From NCBI GenBank assembly GCA_028274465.1, contig CM051456.1, positions 68,744,753-68,808,752 of the forward strand: a stretch of DNA of 64,000 nucleotides, written 5' to 3'. Below, in pieces: positions 11,707-23,853 of the stretch (its first letter is position 1; each line of letters opens with the position of its first letter). A program made the position numbers and the translations under genes. The stretch comes from Plantago ovata. Taxonomy: Eukaryota > Streptophyta > Magnoliopsida > Lamiales > Plantaginaceae. The notes under the pieces are model-generated. The model saw nothing but the letters and a program-made list of their open reading frames with translations, was not told the DNA's origin and searched no databases.

Positions 11707-12053
11707 GAATCTCGAGGGGAGTAGCTTCATGAGCGGCTCCTCGATCCCCTGACACGTGTTCGTCAAGTTTTCGCTTTTCTGACATTTTTCACAATGTTGT
11801 CCCGAGGAGGACAGATCATGGTCGTCGACCTGTCTCTGCGTGTCTCAAGTAGCTCGGTGCTCGCGCCGCGAATTGATTGCTGTGGTTAGGTAATTCGCTT
11901 CGACCTTGGGAACTGTGCCCGCTCCGGAGCTGGAGCGTGGAGGGCATAACCGGTAATTTGCCAGGCGGCCGTGATCTGGACCGTTGATCTTGGGTACGTG
12001 GTCGGTCCAGATGGCGCGAGGGCATGCGTCGTTTCGTATCCCCGAGATACCCT

Positions 12054-12063
12054 TCTATAAATA
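12054..12063 (+). promoter_or_regulatory. TATA box of the Tat extra gene
   Basis: tctataaata stands at the same relative place as the TATA box at 62159-62167 in the other minus-strand Tat element. A leader follows with a donor-like aagtaagt (about 12271) and an acceptor-like ctttag just before the ATG at 12928, also conserved between the two copies. Confidence 0.55.
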
Positions 12064-12912
12064 GGTCAACACTCGGTCATTCCACACTTTTCGCAATCCG
12101 AGTACTCAGAGTTAAAAAGAGAGAGCGAGGAGAGTTTCTGAGATCGACAAGCAACGTGGTCGAGATAAGCAGTGAGCGAGGAGACTTTCCGGCGTCCAGA
12201 ATCCGAGTTTCAGGCGAACTTTCAGCTTTTCCGGCTTCCTTTCCGGCTTCCAACCTTTACCAACTTAACAACAAGTAAGTTTCCGGTTCTTTGCCTTTAA
12301 TTTCTTGCTTTAATCTTCTCCATTTCGCTTGAATTTGCTGCTCTTCTGCTTTTCGTTGTTGCTCTTTGCATCTCGGCTCTTCCTTTTCTGTTTTTTGCCT
12401 TCCCGGAATGTTGTCATCTGAGTAATTGCCGTTGGACGGCGGCCTTTGAACGGCATTGGACTTAATTAAACTGTAAATGGACGTTTAACCGGACTTTAAC
12501 GGATCGAATTGAGCCAATTTGTCTCGCATGCCTGTAGGAGTAGTTCCCTCTTATGCCTTTTTATTTTGCTGTAAACCCCTTGTTGCCTCCTCATTAGCGT
12601 ACGGCTGTAGAAATAACTGTAGGATTCTTCTGTTTCCTCGGGCGGTTGGTCGCTCGGTTGCTTTTCGATTTTGTTGTATGCGCATGCTCGCTCCTATTTG
12701 CTTTATTCACATGTGGTCATGCTGCTCGATATTTTACTTATGCTTTGAGCGGTTGGTCGCTCCTTGTATGTCTACTCGCTCCATGTATGTTTTACTTGTA
12801 GAGTAACTTCTTTTCTTTCTCGCTTGAGATTTTTCTCCGTTCGGGAGGTCGAACGTAATGAATATACCTAAAAGGACCTCTCGGACTATCACCAACCATC
12901 CTAACTTCTCCT

Positions 12913-15900
12913 TTGCCCACCTTTAGGATGTCCGAGAGGAGCGACGACAGCCAGAACATATCGGCCGCTGGTGAGTATGGGAGCGACCATACTACGTCGC
13001 CTGATACGTCAGACGTATCGGCGACTTTCCTTGATGACACTATGGAACAGGCTGCCGAGGAGCCTCAGCTCGAGCAAGGTGGCGGGCAGGCTGTCGAGGA
13101 AGGGGACGAAGAGACCGAAAGCGAGGAGGATCTCTATCAGCTCGTCACCCGAAAGAGGCGTCGTAGCGAGGACGACGATTTTATTGATGACCGGACGGAG
13201 GCTGAGGGTGGTCCCCGCAACCCTGGTGTATCTGCGGAGTTGATCACTCGCGCTGCCCAAGTCCATGGGCGTAACTATGGGGCAGTTAACGTGGTCCCTC
13301 CTGCCGACATCCGGATCGAGGAGATGGATGACACGGAGAGGCCGGAGTTGGCCTTGGCGCTTTATGAGGAGGGTGAACATTCGGCCCAGCGCGGGAAGGC
13401 TCCAATTCCTGTCCAGATCATCGATAGCGATGAGACGGAAGATGAGAGCGAGGAGGACGACGAAGCGACCTCTCCTCGGACTAGTCCCCCTTCAAAGAGG
13501 GTTAGATTCCCTCCACAAACCACTAGGAGGGCTGTGATTACCGACGAGGAGGAGGATGAAGTTCCTCCGACGATCGGAGACACCCACAGGAGTGAAGCTG
13601 GTCCGAGCACTAGATCTCCTTCCTTCTCGGAGGGGCAAAGGCGTGCTATTAGAGATGCGAAGAGGTTCGCACGCGAGGAGGAGACCAGCTACCACTCTAT
13701 CGATCCGACCACAATTGATTTTACGTTTCCGAGTGGGACCCGAGCAGCCAACCCACTCGAGGACCAGGAGGGTGAAATGCGTCGAGCTCAGATGGCTGCT
13801 GACAAGAAAAAAGCGGAGAGGAGAGCGAGCAAGCGTTCTCGCTCTGGCAAGTCCAAAAAGGCGAAGGTAGTCAAGGAGCCTGAGCCTAAAACAACCAAGG
13901 CCGCTGAGAAGAAATTTACGAAGAGTGCTCGCACGGTTGACCTCCCCGATCCTCAGGGCGAGAAGAACGAGGATGGCATAATACCGACCACCTCTTCTAC
14001 CGTCAAGATCGACGAGGTTCCCACACTTAGGTGGAAGTATTCTCTTCCTGAGAATAAGTTTGACATCCTCGTGCCCAAGGAGGATCAAACTTTTTACAAT
14101 GCTCCCCCTGGGTATATGGCCGTTCACTGCCTCAGCTTGGATCGAGGATGGATACTTCTATTCTGTGATGCTTTCCGCGACATCTTCAACACATTGGGGA
14201 TCGCTCCTTGGCAACTGGTGCCAAGTGCCTTTGGCACCTTGGTATGTTTTGGAGTCTTTTGCATGAAGAAGGGGATCGAGCTAAACTTCCACAATTTTAA
14301 TCAACTGTTCCGAGTCTCGATGAGCTCAGGGAACAAGTATTTCTATTACTTCAATGCTCGGCCCGGGTTGGGTTTCATCATGGACGCTCCTAGCTCCTCG
14401 GGCTACAAGTGGTTTCATAGGTACTTCTACATCAGGAAGAGAAGGTTGCCTAACATGACCGAGGAGGAGCTGGAATGGGGAGTGCCCAAGCTCATGTTTC
14501 GGGGAAAGATAGCGGACAAGCATCCGTTGCCCTAGGAGTCTGATCCCTTGGTCCTTCAGCCACTTCCGTTTTTGGCGGGTCTTTCGCCTTATGCTTACAC
14601 CGGGTATATCGGGAACCGATATACTAAAAAAGTCCTCTTCGGTAATTAGTCTTTGTATCTTTTCTTCACTTTGCACTTGCAAGTTTTCTTGGTTTGCTTT
14701 TGTTTGTTTGTAATATGTCCTCGCTTTCGTACTTTCCTCGTCGATTCATATTGCTCCTCGATCGTACTAACTTGTGTTTATTCTCTTGCAGCTTATTGGT
14801 TCCAGTGGATCATGTCGAAGACTCTGGCCGCCAAGGAGGAACAGAGGAGGAAGCAGAGGTTGGCTAATAAACAAACAAAGATCCTCGGTTCTCTGAACTT
14901 GACCCCTCCTCGCAACGCCGCGCATCATCGCGATGCTTTAGTGCAGGAGGGGCTCGATACCAGAGAGAACCCTGTGGAGGCCATCAAGAGGGCCGAGGAG
15001 GAGGCCGCTGCAAAGAGGGCTAAAGAGGCTAAGGAGGCCGAGGAGGAGGCCTTGAATACTATTGAGGCGGAGAAGAGGCCTGAGAGGCCTGCAGCGAAGA
15101 AGGGAGCGAGGAAGCTCAACCTCGGTGGAACCAATGAACCTGCCCGCAAGAAGGGTAAGGTAGCCGCTTCTGGAGATGAAGTGAAGCGGCTCATTCAAAT
15201 GAGCGACCTCGACAGGGCACATGAGCTGAGCATGTGCTCGCTCCAGGTACTTGTCTTCATTCTTTGTGTTGTTACATTTCTCTAAGTATAAATTTTTCTC
15301 TCCTCGCTAACTTTGTTTTCTTTTTGAAGCTCGAGAACTTGAAGGAGGCCTATGGTCAAGTTGCTGCGGACAGGGCCGACATAGGGGTCGTTATCGAGGA
15401 CCTCGAGAAGAAGCTTGCTGCTTCAGAGTCCAAAGCCAAGGTCTCGGAGGCTGAAGCCGGAAAGCTCAAAATAAAGGTAGAGGAGCTCGAGAAGGAGCTT
15501 TCCCGGGAGAAATCGAGGAGCAAGAGCTTCAAGGGTGCCTATGCCACTTTATCCATTTGCATGGAAAAGTTCAAGGCAAGCATTCTGTCCTTTCTAAAAG
15601 GAAGCCGAGTCTCTGCTGCTCGCGACTTCATGTCTTCGGTCACCTACAAGTTGGCCCTGAGAGATGTGCAAGTGGCATCTCGTGAGGAGGGCTTCTTCTC
15701 GTGCGTTGGCCAACTAAAGAGGGTCAACTTGCTTCCGGCTGACTTCGATCCCGACGACCGCGAGGACCTGCATCCCGGGCGGCGCGAGGACCTGACTCCT
15801 TACCCCGATGAGGAGATTACCGAGGAGATGCACGAGGCGTGCGAGTTCGGCGAGCTAGTGACCGATCCTGAAGTACCATATCCTAGCAAGCCAGCTTACC

Positions 15901-16178
15901 TTCCCGCCTGGGTGCCTGAGTGCTTGAGGAGCGGGATAATCTACCCGTTCGAGAAGGCAGCTCTTCGGAACGCTGCCTGGGTGAAGTTAAGCGATCCGGT
16001 TCTCGGGAGGGCAGCCGACTTCGTCGAGCCAGAGCTAACAATGTACCAAAAGGCGATCGAAGAGGCTCAGGCTTTGGAGCGAGACAACATCGAAGGCCCT
16101 GAAACGAGCACGGTTCGAGGAGGAGCTGCAAGCGCGACCACCCCGGTCACTGAATTTACCGACAGTCGTACTCGTTAA
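12913..16178 (+). pseudogene. Tat extra (antisense) gene with 'putative gypsy type transposon' domain
   Basis: Runs antisense to its element. Parts in order: a long acidic, low-complexity head (12928-13950); a globular domain of about 170 residues (about 14020-14500) with the signature QLVPSAFGTLVCFGVFC and then F..FNQLFR; a basic Lys/Arg/Glu/Ala-rich segment (14792-15246); and a coiled coil (about 15330-15570) followed by a conserved tail ending at 16178. The parts are separated by gaps with GT...AG-type borders. The globular domain resembles Pfam Transposase_28 ('putative gypsy type transposon'). Such antisense genes are known in plant Tat elements, and their role is unknown. The same domain is at 54184-55065 and 63430-63950. 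This copy is broken, about one break. Confidence 0.65.
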
Positions 16179-16627
16179 GATCAGGGAGCCAGCTGCTTGA
16201 AGACCGAGTATGCTCGGGGCATGTTGTAATTTTTCCCTTTCTGTACTTGGTTTTATTTTCGAACAATTTTCATTTGGCCCTTTCAGGCACTCCTCGAAAC
16301 ACATATGTTTGTAACATAAATTTCACTGTTGTTGTTTCATCGCTACTTTCTTCTTTCGAATAAAATGTAATGCTCTTCGCTTTCCTACTTATATCTGTGT
16401 TCTTACTAGTTCCATCTTTTGTTATGACGTATAACTTGGATAGAGTAGTTAAACACGTGTAAGTTAGAACCGAGAACCAATGTTCTTCGCGACGAGCTCT
16501 TTGATCTATCGTAGATGCTTCTCGATCGTTTTGATCACTTGAGCAAGAATTCTAAGTGTTGAACTTAGAAAAATTTCCAAGTGTTGAGTTAGGAAGACTG
16601 GAAGTTGCTGTTGAGTTAGGAAGACTG
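16179..16627. other. 3' flank of the Tat extra gene; element edge
   Basis: T-rich 3' UTR-like sequence with a possible AATAAA near 16358. No coding sequence. The border with the copia LTR remnant is at about 16628. Confidence 0.4.
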
Positions 16628-16875
16628 TATGCATGATCAATTAACCTGCATGTTAAGAAATTTTTGAAATTCCGCTGCGTACCCTTGGGGTAACTCTGAC
16701 CATATTTTCTTACAGTGGTATCAGAGCCAGGTTAATTGAGTATGTATATACGTATATATGTTATGTGATTATGTAGTTTATGTGGATGCAATTGATTCTA
16801 TGATTAATTCAATTTTCGAAAGTTTTGTTTTTATATAAATTTAGAATTTATATTTTTCAAACAAAAAAAAAAGAA

Positions 16876-16986
<111 letters not shown>

Positions 16987-17522
16987 GCCTCCGTGACGCA
17001 GGCAGGTGCCCTAGGGGACGGGATTCGATCCCGTCCCCGTACATTATTATATATATCTATTTAATTTTTCCGGGTTGTACCTAAAATCGAATTTTTGGAA
17101 ATTTTGAGGATTGAATTTTATATTTGGAATATAAATATGATTTAATTGTAATTATTATTAACTAGAGGGGTTAAATTAATTAGTATTAAGTTGAGGGGCT
17201 TATTTGTGATTTATCAATTTATTGTTTATTACAAATAAGTCTTTCTACTTTTGAATTTTGAATTTAACACCTCTAAGGTTTGGAAAATTACAATTGAGTC
17301 CTTCGGGTTTTCGAAAATTGCTACCTGGTCAATAGAATTTTCGATTTTTCAATCTAGTCCAAATTTTCAATTTTTCATAGAGATTATAAGTATGAGATTA
17401 TAATTTTTCATAATGAAATTATGAAGTCATTTGGCATCCACATAGGCTACTACTTGTTTGTTTGCTCGATATGCTATTGTTTGACAATGCATGTTTAAAT
17501 ACCACGTATTTTACTTTCCGTT

Positions 17523-17695
17523 CGACCGCTATGCATGCGAGGGTAGGCGGCGCCCTCTTATTTGTCGGACCGCATACTTTTATGTATGGGTAGGCGGCGC
17601 CCATTATGTGCTTGACCGCGTTTAGAACTAGAATGGATAGGCGACATCCATTACGTGTAGACCGCTCATGCATGATGGGTAGGCGGCGCCCTTAT
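17523..17695 (+). repeat. GGTAGGCGGCGCCC repeats in the copia leader
   Basis: Four copies of GGTAGGCGGCGCCC or a near variant at about 50-60 bp spacing, each near 'gaccgc'. Non-coding. Confidence 0.75.
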
Positions 17696-18206
17696 TTGTT
17701 TGTAGATGACTGATAACAACCCTCAAGCTACAAGCCCCAACCAATATAAGTGCAGAAATATGTATACGTATGTGTTTCTAAGATGCTTTCCATGGGGTGC
17801 TTTAATTCTGAACTTTCATTGCGTTTCCCTGTATTGGCGACCTCGTCTTGCAGACTCGCAGTGATCGTCAGATTAGAGTAAGCCTATGGTTATAACTTAC
17901 TACATATTGTATCTAGCGACCTCGATACGTACAATATGTAGAGCGTCTGGTTAAATTAGATTTAACACCCAAGAGTTGCGTGACGCAATTGGATAGTCCT
18001 ACCGGTCATATTATGTTATGCGACCAGCCCCCGTTGGAGTATAGCATAGTATGGATTTGGATCTTGGCCACTACGGTAACTTGTTGGACATTATCCGTAT
18101 GTTTGTTTTGGGGGCAATCATATGTGAAAATAGTGGGAGCTAAATAGCTAAAGGACCTTGTTGTTTAGTTATGTTGACTGTGTATGTAGAAATATTATTT
18201 CAATAG

Positions 18207-19790
18207 TTGATCTATTATTTTCGTTCTATATTATTTCTCCTTAGGAAAACCGAAATGGTGAGTATCTCGCTCCGTGCTATCTTAGAGAAGCAAGTTTTGA
18301 CCGGACCAAACTTCCTAGATTGGATCAGGAATATTCGTTTGGTGCTGAGGTACGAAAAGATTGAGTACGTCTTGGACGAGGCTATTCCCGTGTGTCCCGA
18401 GAATCAGACTGCCGATCAAGTTGCTGCTTGGAATCAAGCCAACAAGGCAAAGGCTGATAAGCATAAAGAGGATGCTAAATCCGCGCAGTGTATTATGCTG
18501 GCGGCAATGAGCAATGAGCTGCAGAGACAACATGAAAGCATGTTGCCGTATGAGATGCTGAAGCATCTTGAGTCGCTCTTTAAGACGACAGCCAGAAGTG
18601 TTGAATTTGATTTGATCAAAGAGATACACAGATGCAAGCTCAATGAAGGAGGGAACATGTCTGAACATGTTCTCAAGATGATTGGTCTCTTTGAGAAGCT
18701 TGCCGATGCCGGTGTCAAGCTGGAGAATAAGATCATGGTGATCTTTGTCCTTCAATCATTGCCGAGTTCGTATTCGCAGTTCATCATTAACTACACCATG
18801 AATGCGAAAGACGTTTCACTGCCCGAGCTCCATAATCTACTGAAGACATATGATCAAACTCTTCCTAAGAAGGAGAAATCGATCATGTATGTTGGGCAAC
18901 CGTCTAACCCAAACCCGAGAAACAAAGGTGCTAAGGGTAAGGAAAGGTCGGGAGCCAAGGCTAACACTTCGAGTGATAGGCCTAAGCGTCTGAACCAGAG
19001 AAAGAAGTTCAAGAGGAGCGGAACGGTACGCACAGATGAATGTCTTTTCTGTAAGCAGAAAGGGCATTGGAAGAAAGATTGCCCTAAGCTAAGGGCAGAT
19101 CAAGCTAAGAAGCCGCCGACTTCTAGCTCAGGTATGTTTGTTATTGAAATGAACATGACTACTTTTGACTCCAATGGTTGGGTATTAGATACAGCTTGTG
19201 GCTCACATATTTGGAATAATGTGCAGGGGCTAATTGAACACAGGCTCACACAATGTTTAGAACTTGATAACGTTTATTTTGTTCCATCCATTGTCAGAAA
19301 TATTATTTCCATTCCATTGTTGGACAATTTGGGTTTTTCCTTTCGTTTTGCTAATAATACTTGTTATTTTTCGTTAAATGACCAGTATTATGGAAAGGCT
19401 CGCTTAGTGAATGGTTTATATATTTTGCAAAGTAGTCTACCTTTATTTCAAATACATAACAAACAACCGTCTTCAAGTAGGAAGAATAATCCATCTTATC
19501 TATGGCATTGTCGGCTAGGCCATATCAATGAAACACGGATTCAAAGACTAAGGAAGTTGGACTACTTAGAACCATTTGATTTTGAATCATATGGTACATG
19601 CGAATTATGTGTTAAGGGTAAGATGACGAACAAACCCTTTGTTGGACAAGGTGTTCGTGCCACTCGCTGCTTAGAGCTCATACATACTGATGTATGTGGA
19701 CCTTTTAAAGTCCAAGCACGTGGAGGTTATTCTTACTTCGTTACCTTACGATTTCTCAAGATATGGATATATTTATCTTATGAAGAATAA
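18207..19790 (+). pseudogene. copia gag, protease and start of integrase
   Basis: The gag part starts at MVSISLRAILEKQVLTG, with the UBN2-type pattern NFLDWIRNIRLVLRYEK. A CCHC zinc knuckle, CLFCKQKGHWKKDC, lies at about 19040-19085. The protease-like stretch WVLDTACGSHIWNN is at about 19180. The GAG-pre-integrase motif YLWHCRLGHINETRI is at about 19498, and the integrase entry [10 protein letters not shown] at about 19678. This is the copia order. It belongs to a broken element. Confidence 0.8.
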
Positions 19791-20391
19791 ATCTGAGACC
19801 TTTGGGAAATTCAAGGAGTTTAGGAATGAGGTCGAGAATGAATTGAACCTAAGGATAGTCACTCTTCGATCAGATCGAGGAGGTGAATACCTTAGTGAAG
19901 AATTTATCGACTACTTGAAGGAGAATGGAATTCAATCGCAATGGACCCCTCCTGGAACACCACAATTAAATGGTGTGTCTGAGAGAAGGAATCGAACCCT
20001 ACTAGACATGGTGAGATCAATGATTGGATTCTCGACTCTTCCAAAATATCTATGGGGATATGCGCTACAAACTGCAATCTACATTCTGAACCGTGTACCA
20101 TCTAAATCAGTGGAGAAAACTCCTTATGAGTTATGGAAAGGAAAGAAGCCCTCACTGGGCTATCTTAGACCTTGGGGCTGTCCTGCGATAGTCAAATTGT
20201 TGCTCACTGATAAGTTAGATGCCAAGGGTGTCAAAGTTTATTTCATAGGCTATCCTCGTCAGACGAGAGGCTATGAATTCTATCATGCTGAAGATCACAA
20301 GGTGATAGTATCTAGAAATGTCATGTTTTTAGAAGCAGAATACCTCGAAGAAGAGAGGTTAGATGATATGATAGAACTTGAAAAAATTTAA
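19690..20391 (+). pseudogene. copia integrase core
   Basis: Carries the rve core with [14 protein letters not shown], then [19 protein letters not shown] (the D and E region of the DDE triad), and the [14 protein letters not shown] stretch typical of copia integrase C-termini. Part of the broken element. Confidence 0.8.
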
Positions 20392-20474
20392 GACTTTAAC
20401 ACGTTTGAACATGAGTTCTCTAAATCTTCTGATTTGGACTCAAGTTCAGTGGGATCTTTCGAAGCAGACAAGGC

Positions 20475-21210
20475 ATGTCAACAGTTGAAACCACACCAAT
20501 AGAACCCGTTGTCAATCAACCTGAGCAACAAGTTGCACAAGAGCAGCCTCCCGCTAGGGAACAGGGTCGTAGCACGCGACCGGCTGCAACAGTGCCCACT
20601 GATAATGTTCGTGTTACACGAAGCCAGAAAAGAAAAGCACCAGAAACGCCGACAGAAGCACCAGTCGAGCTCCGTAGGTCGAAGAGGATCCCAAAGGGAC
20701 CTCAGATGCAAAGCCTTATGATAGAAGACATCAGTGAACTTGATGTTGACATCAGTGAACTTGATGTTGGCTTATCAGATCGGGAAGACCCCGAGACCTA
20801 CAAAGAGGCAATAAATGATATTGACTCAGACAGATGGCAAGAGGCCGTGGAATTGGAAATAGACTCCATGTACCTGAACCAAGTCTGGAGCTTGGTAGAC
20901 TTGCCCCAAGGGGTTAGACCTATTGGGTGCAAATGGATCTTTTAAACGAAAGACAGATGCCGATGGCAAGGTACAAACGCACAAGGCTAGACTTGTGGCG
21001 AAGGGCTACACACAAAGGTATGACATCGATTACGATGAAACCTTTTCACCAGTAGCAAAGTTGAAGTCTATTCGAATTCTACTTGCGATAGCTGCCTACT
21101 ATGATTATGAGATCTGGCAGATGGATGTAAAGACTGCCTTCCTCAATGGAAACCTTGAGGAAGAGGTCTATATGGTACATCCGGAAGGTTTTATTAGTAA
21201 AACCAGGCCA
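20475..21210 (+). pseudogene. copia RT, first part
   Basis: After a Pro/Gln-rich linker comes WQEAVELEIDSMYLNQVWSL, then HKARLVAKGYTQRYDIDYDE and WQMDVKTAFLNGNLEEEVYM. These are the opening motifs of copia reverse transcriptase (RVT_2). It abuts the nested Athila fragment. Confidence 0.8.
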
Positions 21211-22993
21211 ACTGTTCCAGAAACTTGCTGGTTACTTCACCCCAAGTGCGCAACGATTTTTCCGGCCGGATTCTGAGCCATCCTCGAGCGTACCCTTTCA
21301 ATGCTCCCATAAATCCTCTCATACAAAGTTGCTCATGTGATAAAATAACCCCCTCCTCATTCTCACGAGGTATCCTCAACACTCCTTCCTCGTACGTGTC
21401 TAAGAACCCTCTTGGATCATCACCACGTGGAGAGAATGGAGTAGTACGCAGGATCAAAGTTATAATTCCTGCAATCGTCATCCAATGTTATGCAAGGCCC
21501 TCGAGGCATCACATACCGGGGCAACGGAAGTTAACTCATCCTTTCTTATGACTAGTTTCTGCACATGGGGAAACAAGAAACCAAGGAGCAGAATCCACAA
21601 AAGAAAAACAAAAGCTTGCAAAGAAAAACACAAAGAGTGCAAACAAACACAATGTAACCGAGAACTTCGAGAGAACAAGCACGCAAGGTAACCAAGATCA
21701 GATAAGATGAATTTACTGAAAAAGATAGGGGGAAAGAAATAGGGTAAGAAAGTGAAATTTTCTGAGAGCAAACCCCCAGAGCCTGTTCTTCTGTAGGGAA
21801 TTGAATGCTGAAAATATAAATAAGCTAAACAGAAAAAAGGAGTATAGTCCTCGGCAACGGCGCCAATTTGATGAACCGTAATTTGTCAGATTCAAATTAA
21901 TCAAATAAATTTGTTTTTAGCCAAAGGCAATTCACAACTACAACGAAAACCGTAGTGTAGCAGTAAAATAACCTCGAGTGTCGATCTCTAAGGACTATAA
22001 CTAGCTTTATCTAATCTAACTTAAAATATAAAATCAACAAACGACTTAGCACAGGTTTTTCTTATCAAGATAATGGAAGTTAGTGATAGTATGATCATTC
22101 AAAGCATAGTAGGTTAATAATCATGCATGAAGTACCCGGTCGTTTTGCATAGAGATCTTTGATCATGAATTGTCCAATGTGTTCCGTTTTATTCAACACT
22201 ACGAAGATAGAGAGCTTAGATAGATCAAAGAAATAAAGCAATAACTCAAAGTCTGACCATCATGCACAATTAAGAACCCTCGCTAAGAAATCACATACTA
22301 TCACCAACGATAGACTTAGCTACTCATAGATGTCATGCAATCAACATAAATCATAGCAAGATTGAATGAAAACATGTTGAAAGATATATAAATATAAATA
22401 GAAAAATCGTGTGTTACAACGTTACCGAAGGTTGTCAATCTCCGAAGAATCGCGATCTCACAACCAAATTGATAAGAAAAAGTGTCTCCTATGCTAAGAA
22501 TTCCCAGAACAGGCTCTGGAGAATTCCTACCTAAAACTAATGAGAAAGGTATGAAAAAAGGTCTGAGAAAGTATGAAAAACGGAGAAAACTGAGTAACTA
22601 TATATAGGAGTTCGGAACGTGTGGGGCGAGTCGCCCCACACACCGGGCGAATCGCCTGGTGTGGGGCGAATCGCCCCACATCCCGGGCGAATCGCCCGGG
22701 AGTTCCAGTCGGCGGGAGACGCGTTTCCGACACGTTTTTGGATTTCTTTTCCTTTTCGGACTCGGTTTTTGTCTTCTAGTGACCTTTTAGCCTTTAGACT
22801 CGACCCCTAGACTTCAAATCCCATCCAGAATCTTCTAGATGCTCCAAAAATGTCCTCGGAACACCGATTCTTTGTTCTCTTCAATATAATTGCCCGGAAA
22901 ACCACGTTTTTCACCTAAAACCTGTAAAATGCAAACTAAAGGGAAACGTGACACTATTCTAATAAAATGCACTAAAATATAGCTAAATTAACA
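21211..22993 (-). mobile_element. Athila-type Ty3/gypsy fragment nested in copia
   Basis: On the minus strand it holds one LTR (21869-22993, 1125 bp, TGTTAATTTAGC...TTCATCA), the primer-binding site TGGCGCCGTTGCCGAGGA (complement at 21848-21865), a leader, and the beginning of gag (about 21194-21481, with MGALKGYARGWLRI and TWGEVTSKFLEQ). This PBS is usual for Athila. The rest of the element is absent, so it is broken. Confidence 0.75.
22619..22703. repeat. four GC-rich palindromes in the Athila LTR
   Basis: Back-to-back palindromes with cores GGGGCGAGTCGCCCC, CGGGCGAATCGCCTG, GGGGCGAATCGCCCC and CCGGGCGAATCGCCCGG. They sit near the LTR's internal promoter side (a 'tatatatag' lies at 22599). 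Confidence 0.85.
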
Positions 22994-23008
22994 TAGAGGA
23001 TAGCTAAA

Positions 23009-23839
23009 TTGGTGAAAAAAGGCTCGAATGAAAGTGTAAAATACACGTTCATCATGGACGACTCAAAGAGAGGCTTTCTCCCAGCTAAGCATGGGATCGT
23101 GCTATCAGTTAAGGATAGTCCTAAAACTGATGAAGAAAGAAAGGCAATGAGTCGTGTGCCCTATGCTTCGGCAGTAGGGTCTATTATGTATGCAATGAAT
23201 TGCACAAGGCCAGATGTGGCATATGCGCTTAGTGTCACTTGTCGACACCAACAGAATCCAGGAGTACCTCACTGGACTGCTGTAAAGAACATTCTTAAGT
23301 ACCTTCGACGGACTAAGGAAATGTTCTTGGTGTTTGGTGGAGAACTAGAATTAAAGATGTTTGGTTATGTCGATGCTGGATTTGAATCAGATCCTGATGA
23401 CTTTAAGTCACAGACAGGTTACGTATTCAAATTGAACGGAGGAGCTATCTGTTGGAAGAGTTCTAAGCAAGCCACGATTGCTGACTCAGCCACAGAAGCC
23501 GAGTACATTGCTGCATCAGAAGCATCGAAAGAAGCTGTCTGGATTTCAGAGTTCTTGAAGGAATTGAGGGTTGTTCCTGCTCCTAGTCCAATAACGATTT
23601 ATTGTGACAACACTGGCGCCGTCGCTCAAGCCAAGGAGCCTAGATCTACAAACAAGAACAAACATGTACTTAGAAAGTATCACGTTATACGTGAGATTAT
23701 TGATAGAGGAGAAGTTAGTATAGAACGTGTCTCAACCACGGACAACGTGGCAGATCCTTTCACCAAGGTCTTATCAGTGGATTGCCACTTAAGACATTAT
23801 GTTAATCTAGGCATTAAGCATAAAGGTGACTGGCTCTAG
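23009..23839 (+). pseudogene. copia RT end and RNase H
   Basis: Begins near KHGIVLSVKDSPKTDEERKA and YASAVGSIMYAMNCTRPDVA, the end of copia RT. RNase H follows: GYVDAGFESDPDDFKSQTGY, then SSKQATIADSATEAEYIAAS and the HVLRKYHVIREII ending. It lies right of the nested Athila fragment and ends just before the polypurine tract. Confidence 0.8.
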
Positions 23840-23853
23840 TCCAAATGGGAGAT

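Larger units (their letters stand above)
10440..16627 (-). mobile_element. Ty3/gypsy Tat-type element, 3' part only, broken
   Basis: A minus-strand element represented by one LTR (10440-11193), its polypurine tract (complement of tatgtccccctag, 11194-11206), a leader with tandem repeats and the extra gene on the opposite (plus) strand, up to about 16500. No gag or pol domains are present. The LTR ends (TGTTAGTG... and ...CAACA on the minus strand) match those of the Tat element at 44277, which fixes the family. The right edge is lost against the copia element. Confidence 0.7.

Noticed and set aside
11274-11785. Overlapping repeat proteins on both strands
   Set aside because: All are translations of the 66-bp tandem repeats in the Tat leader.
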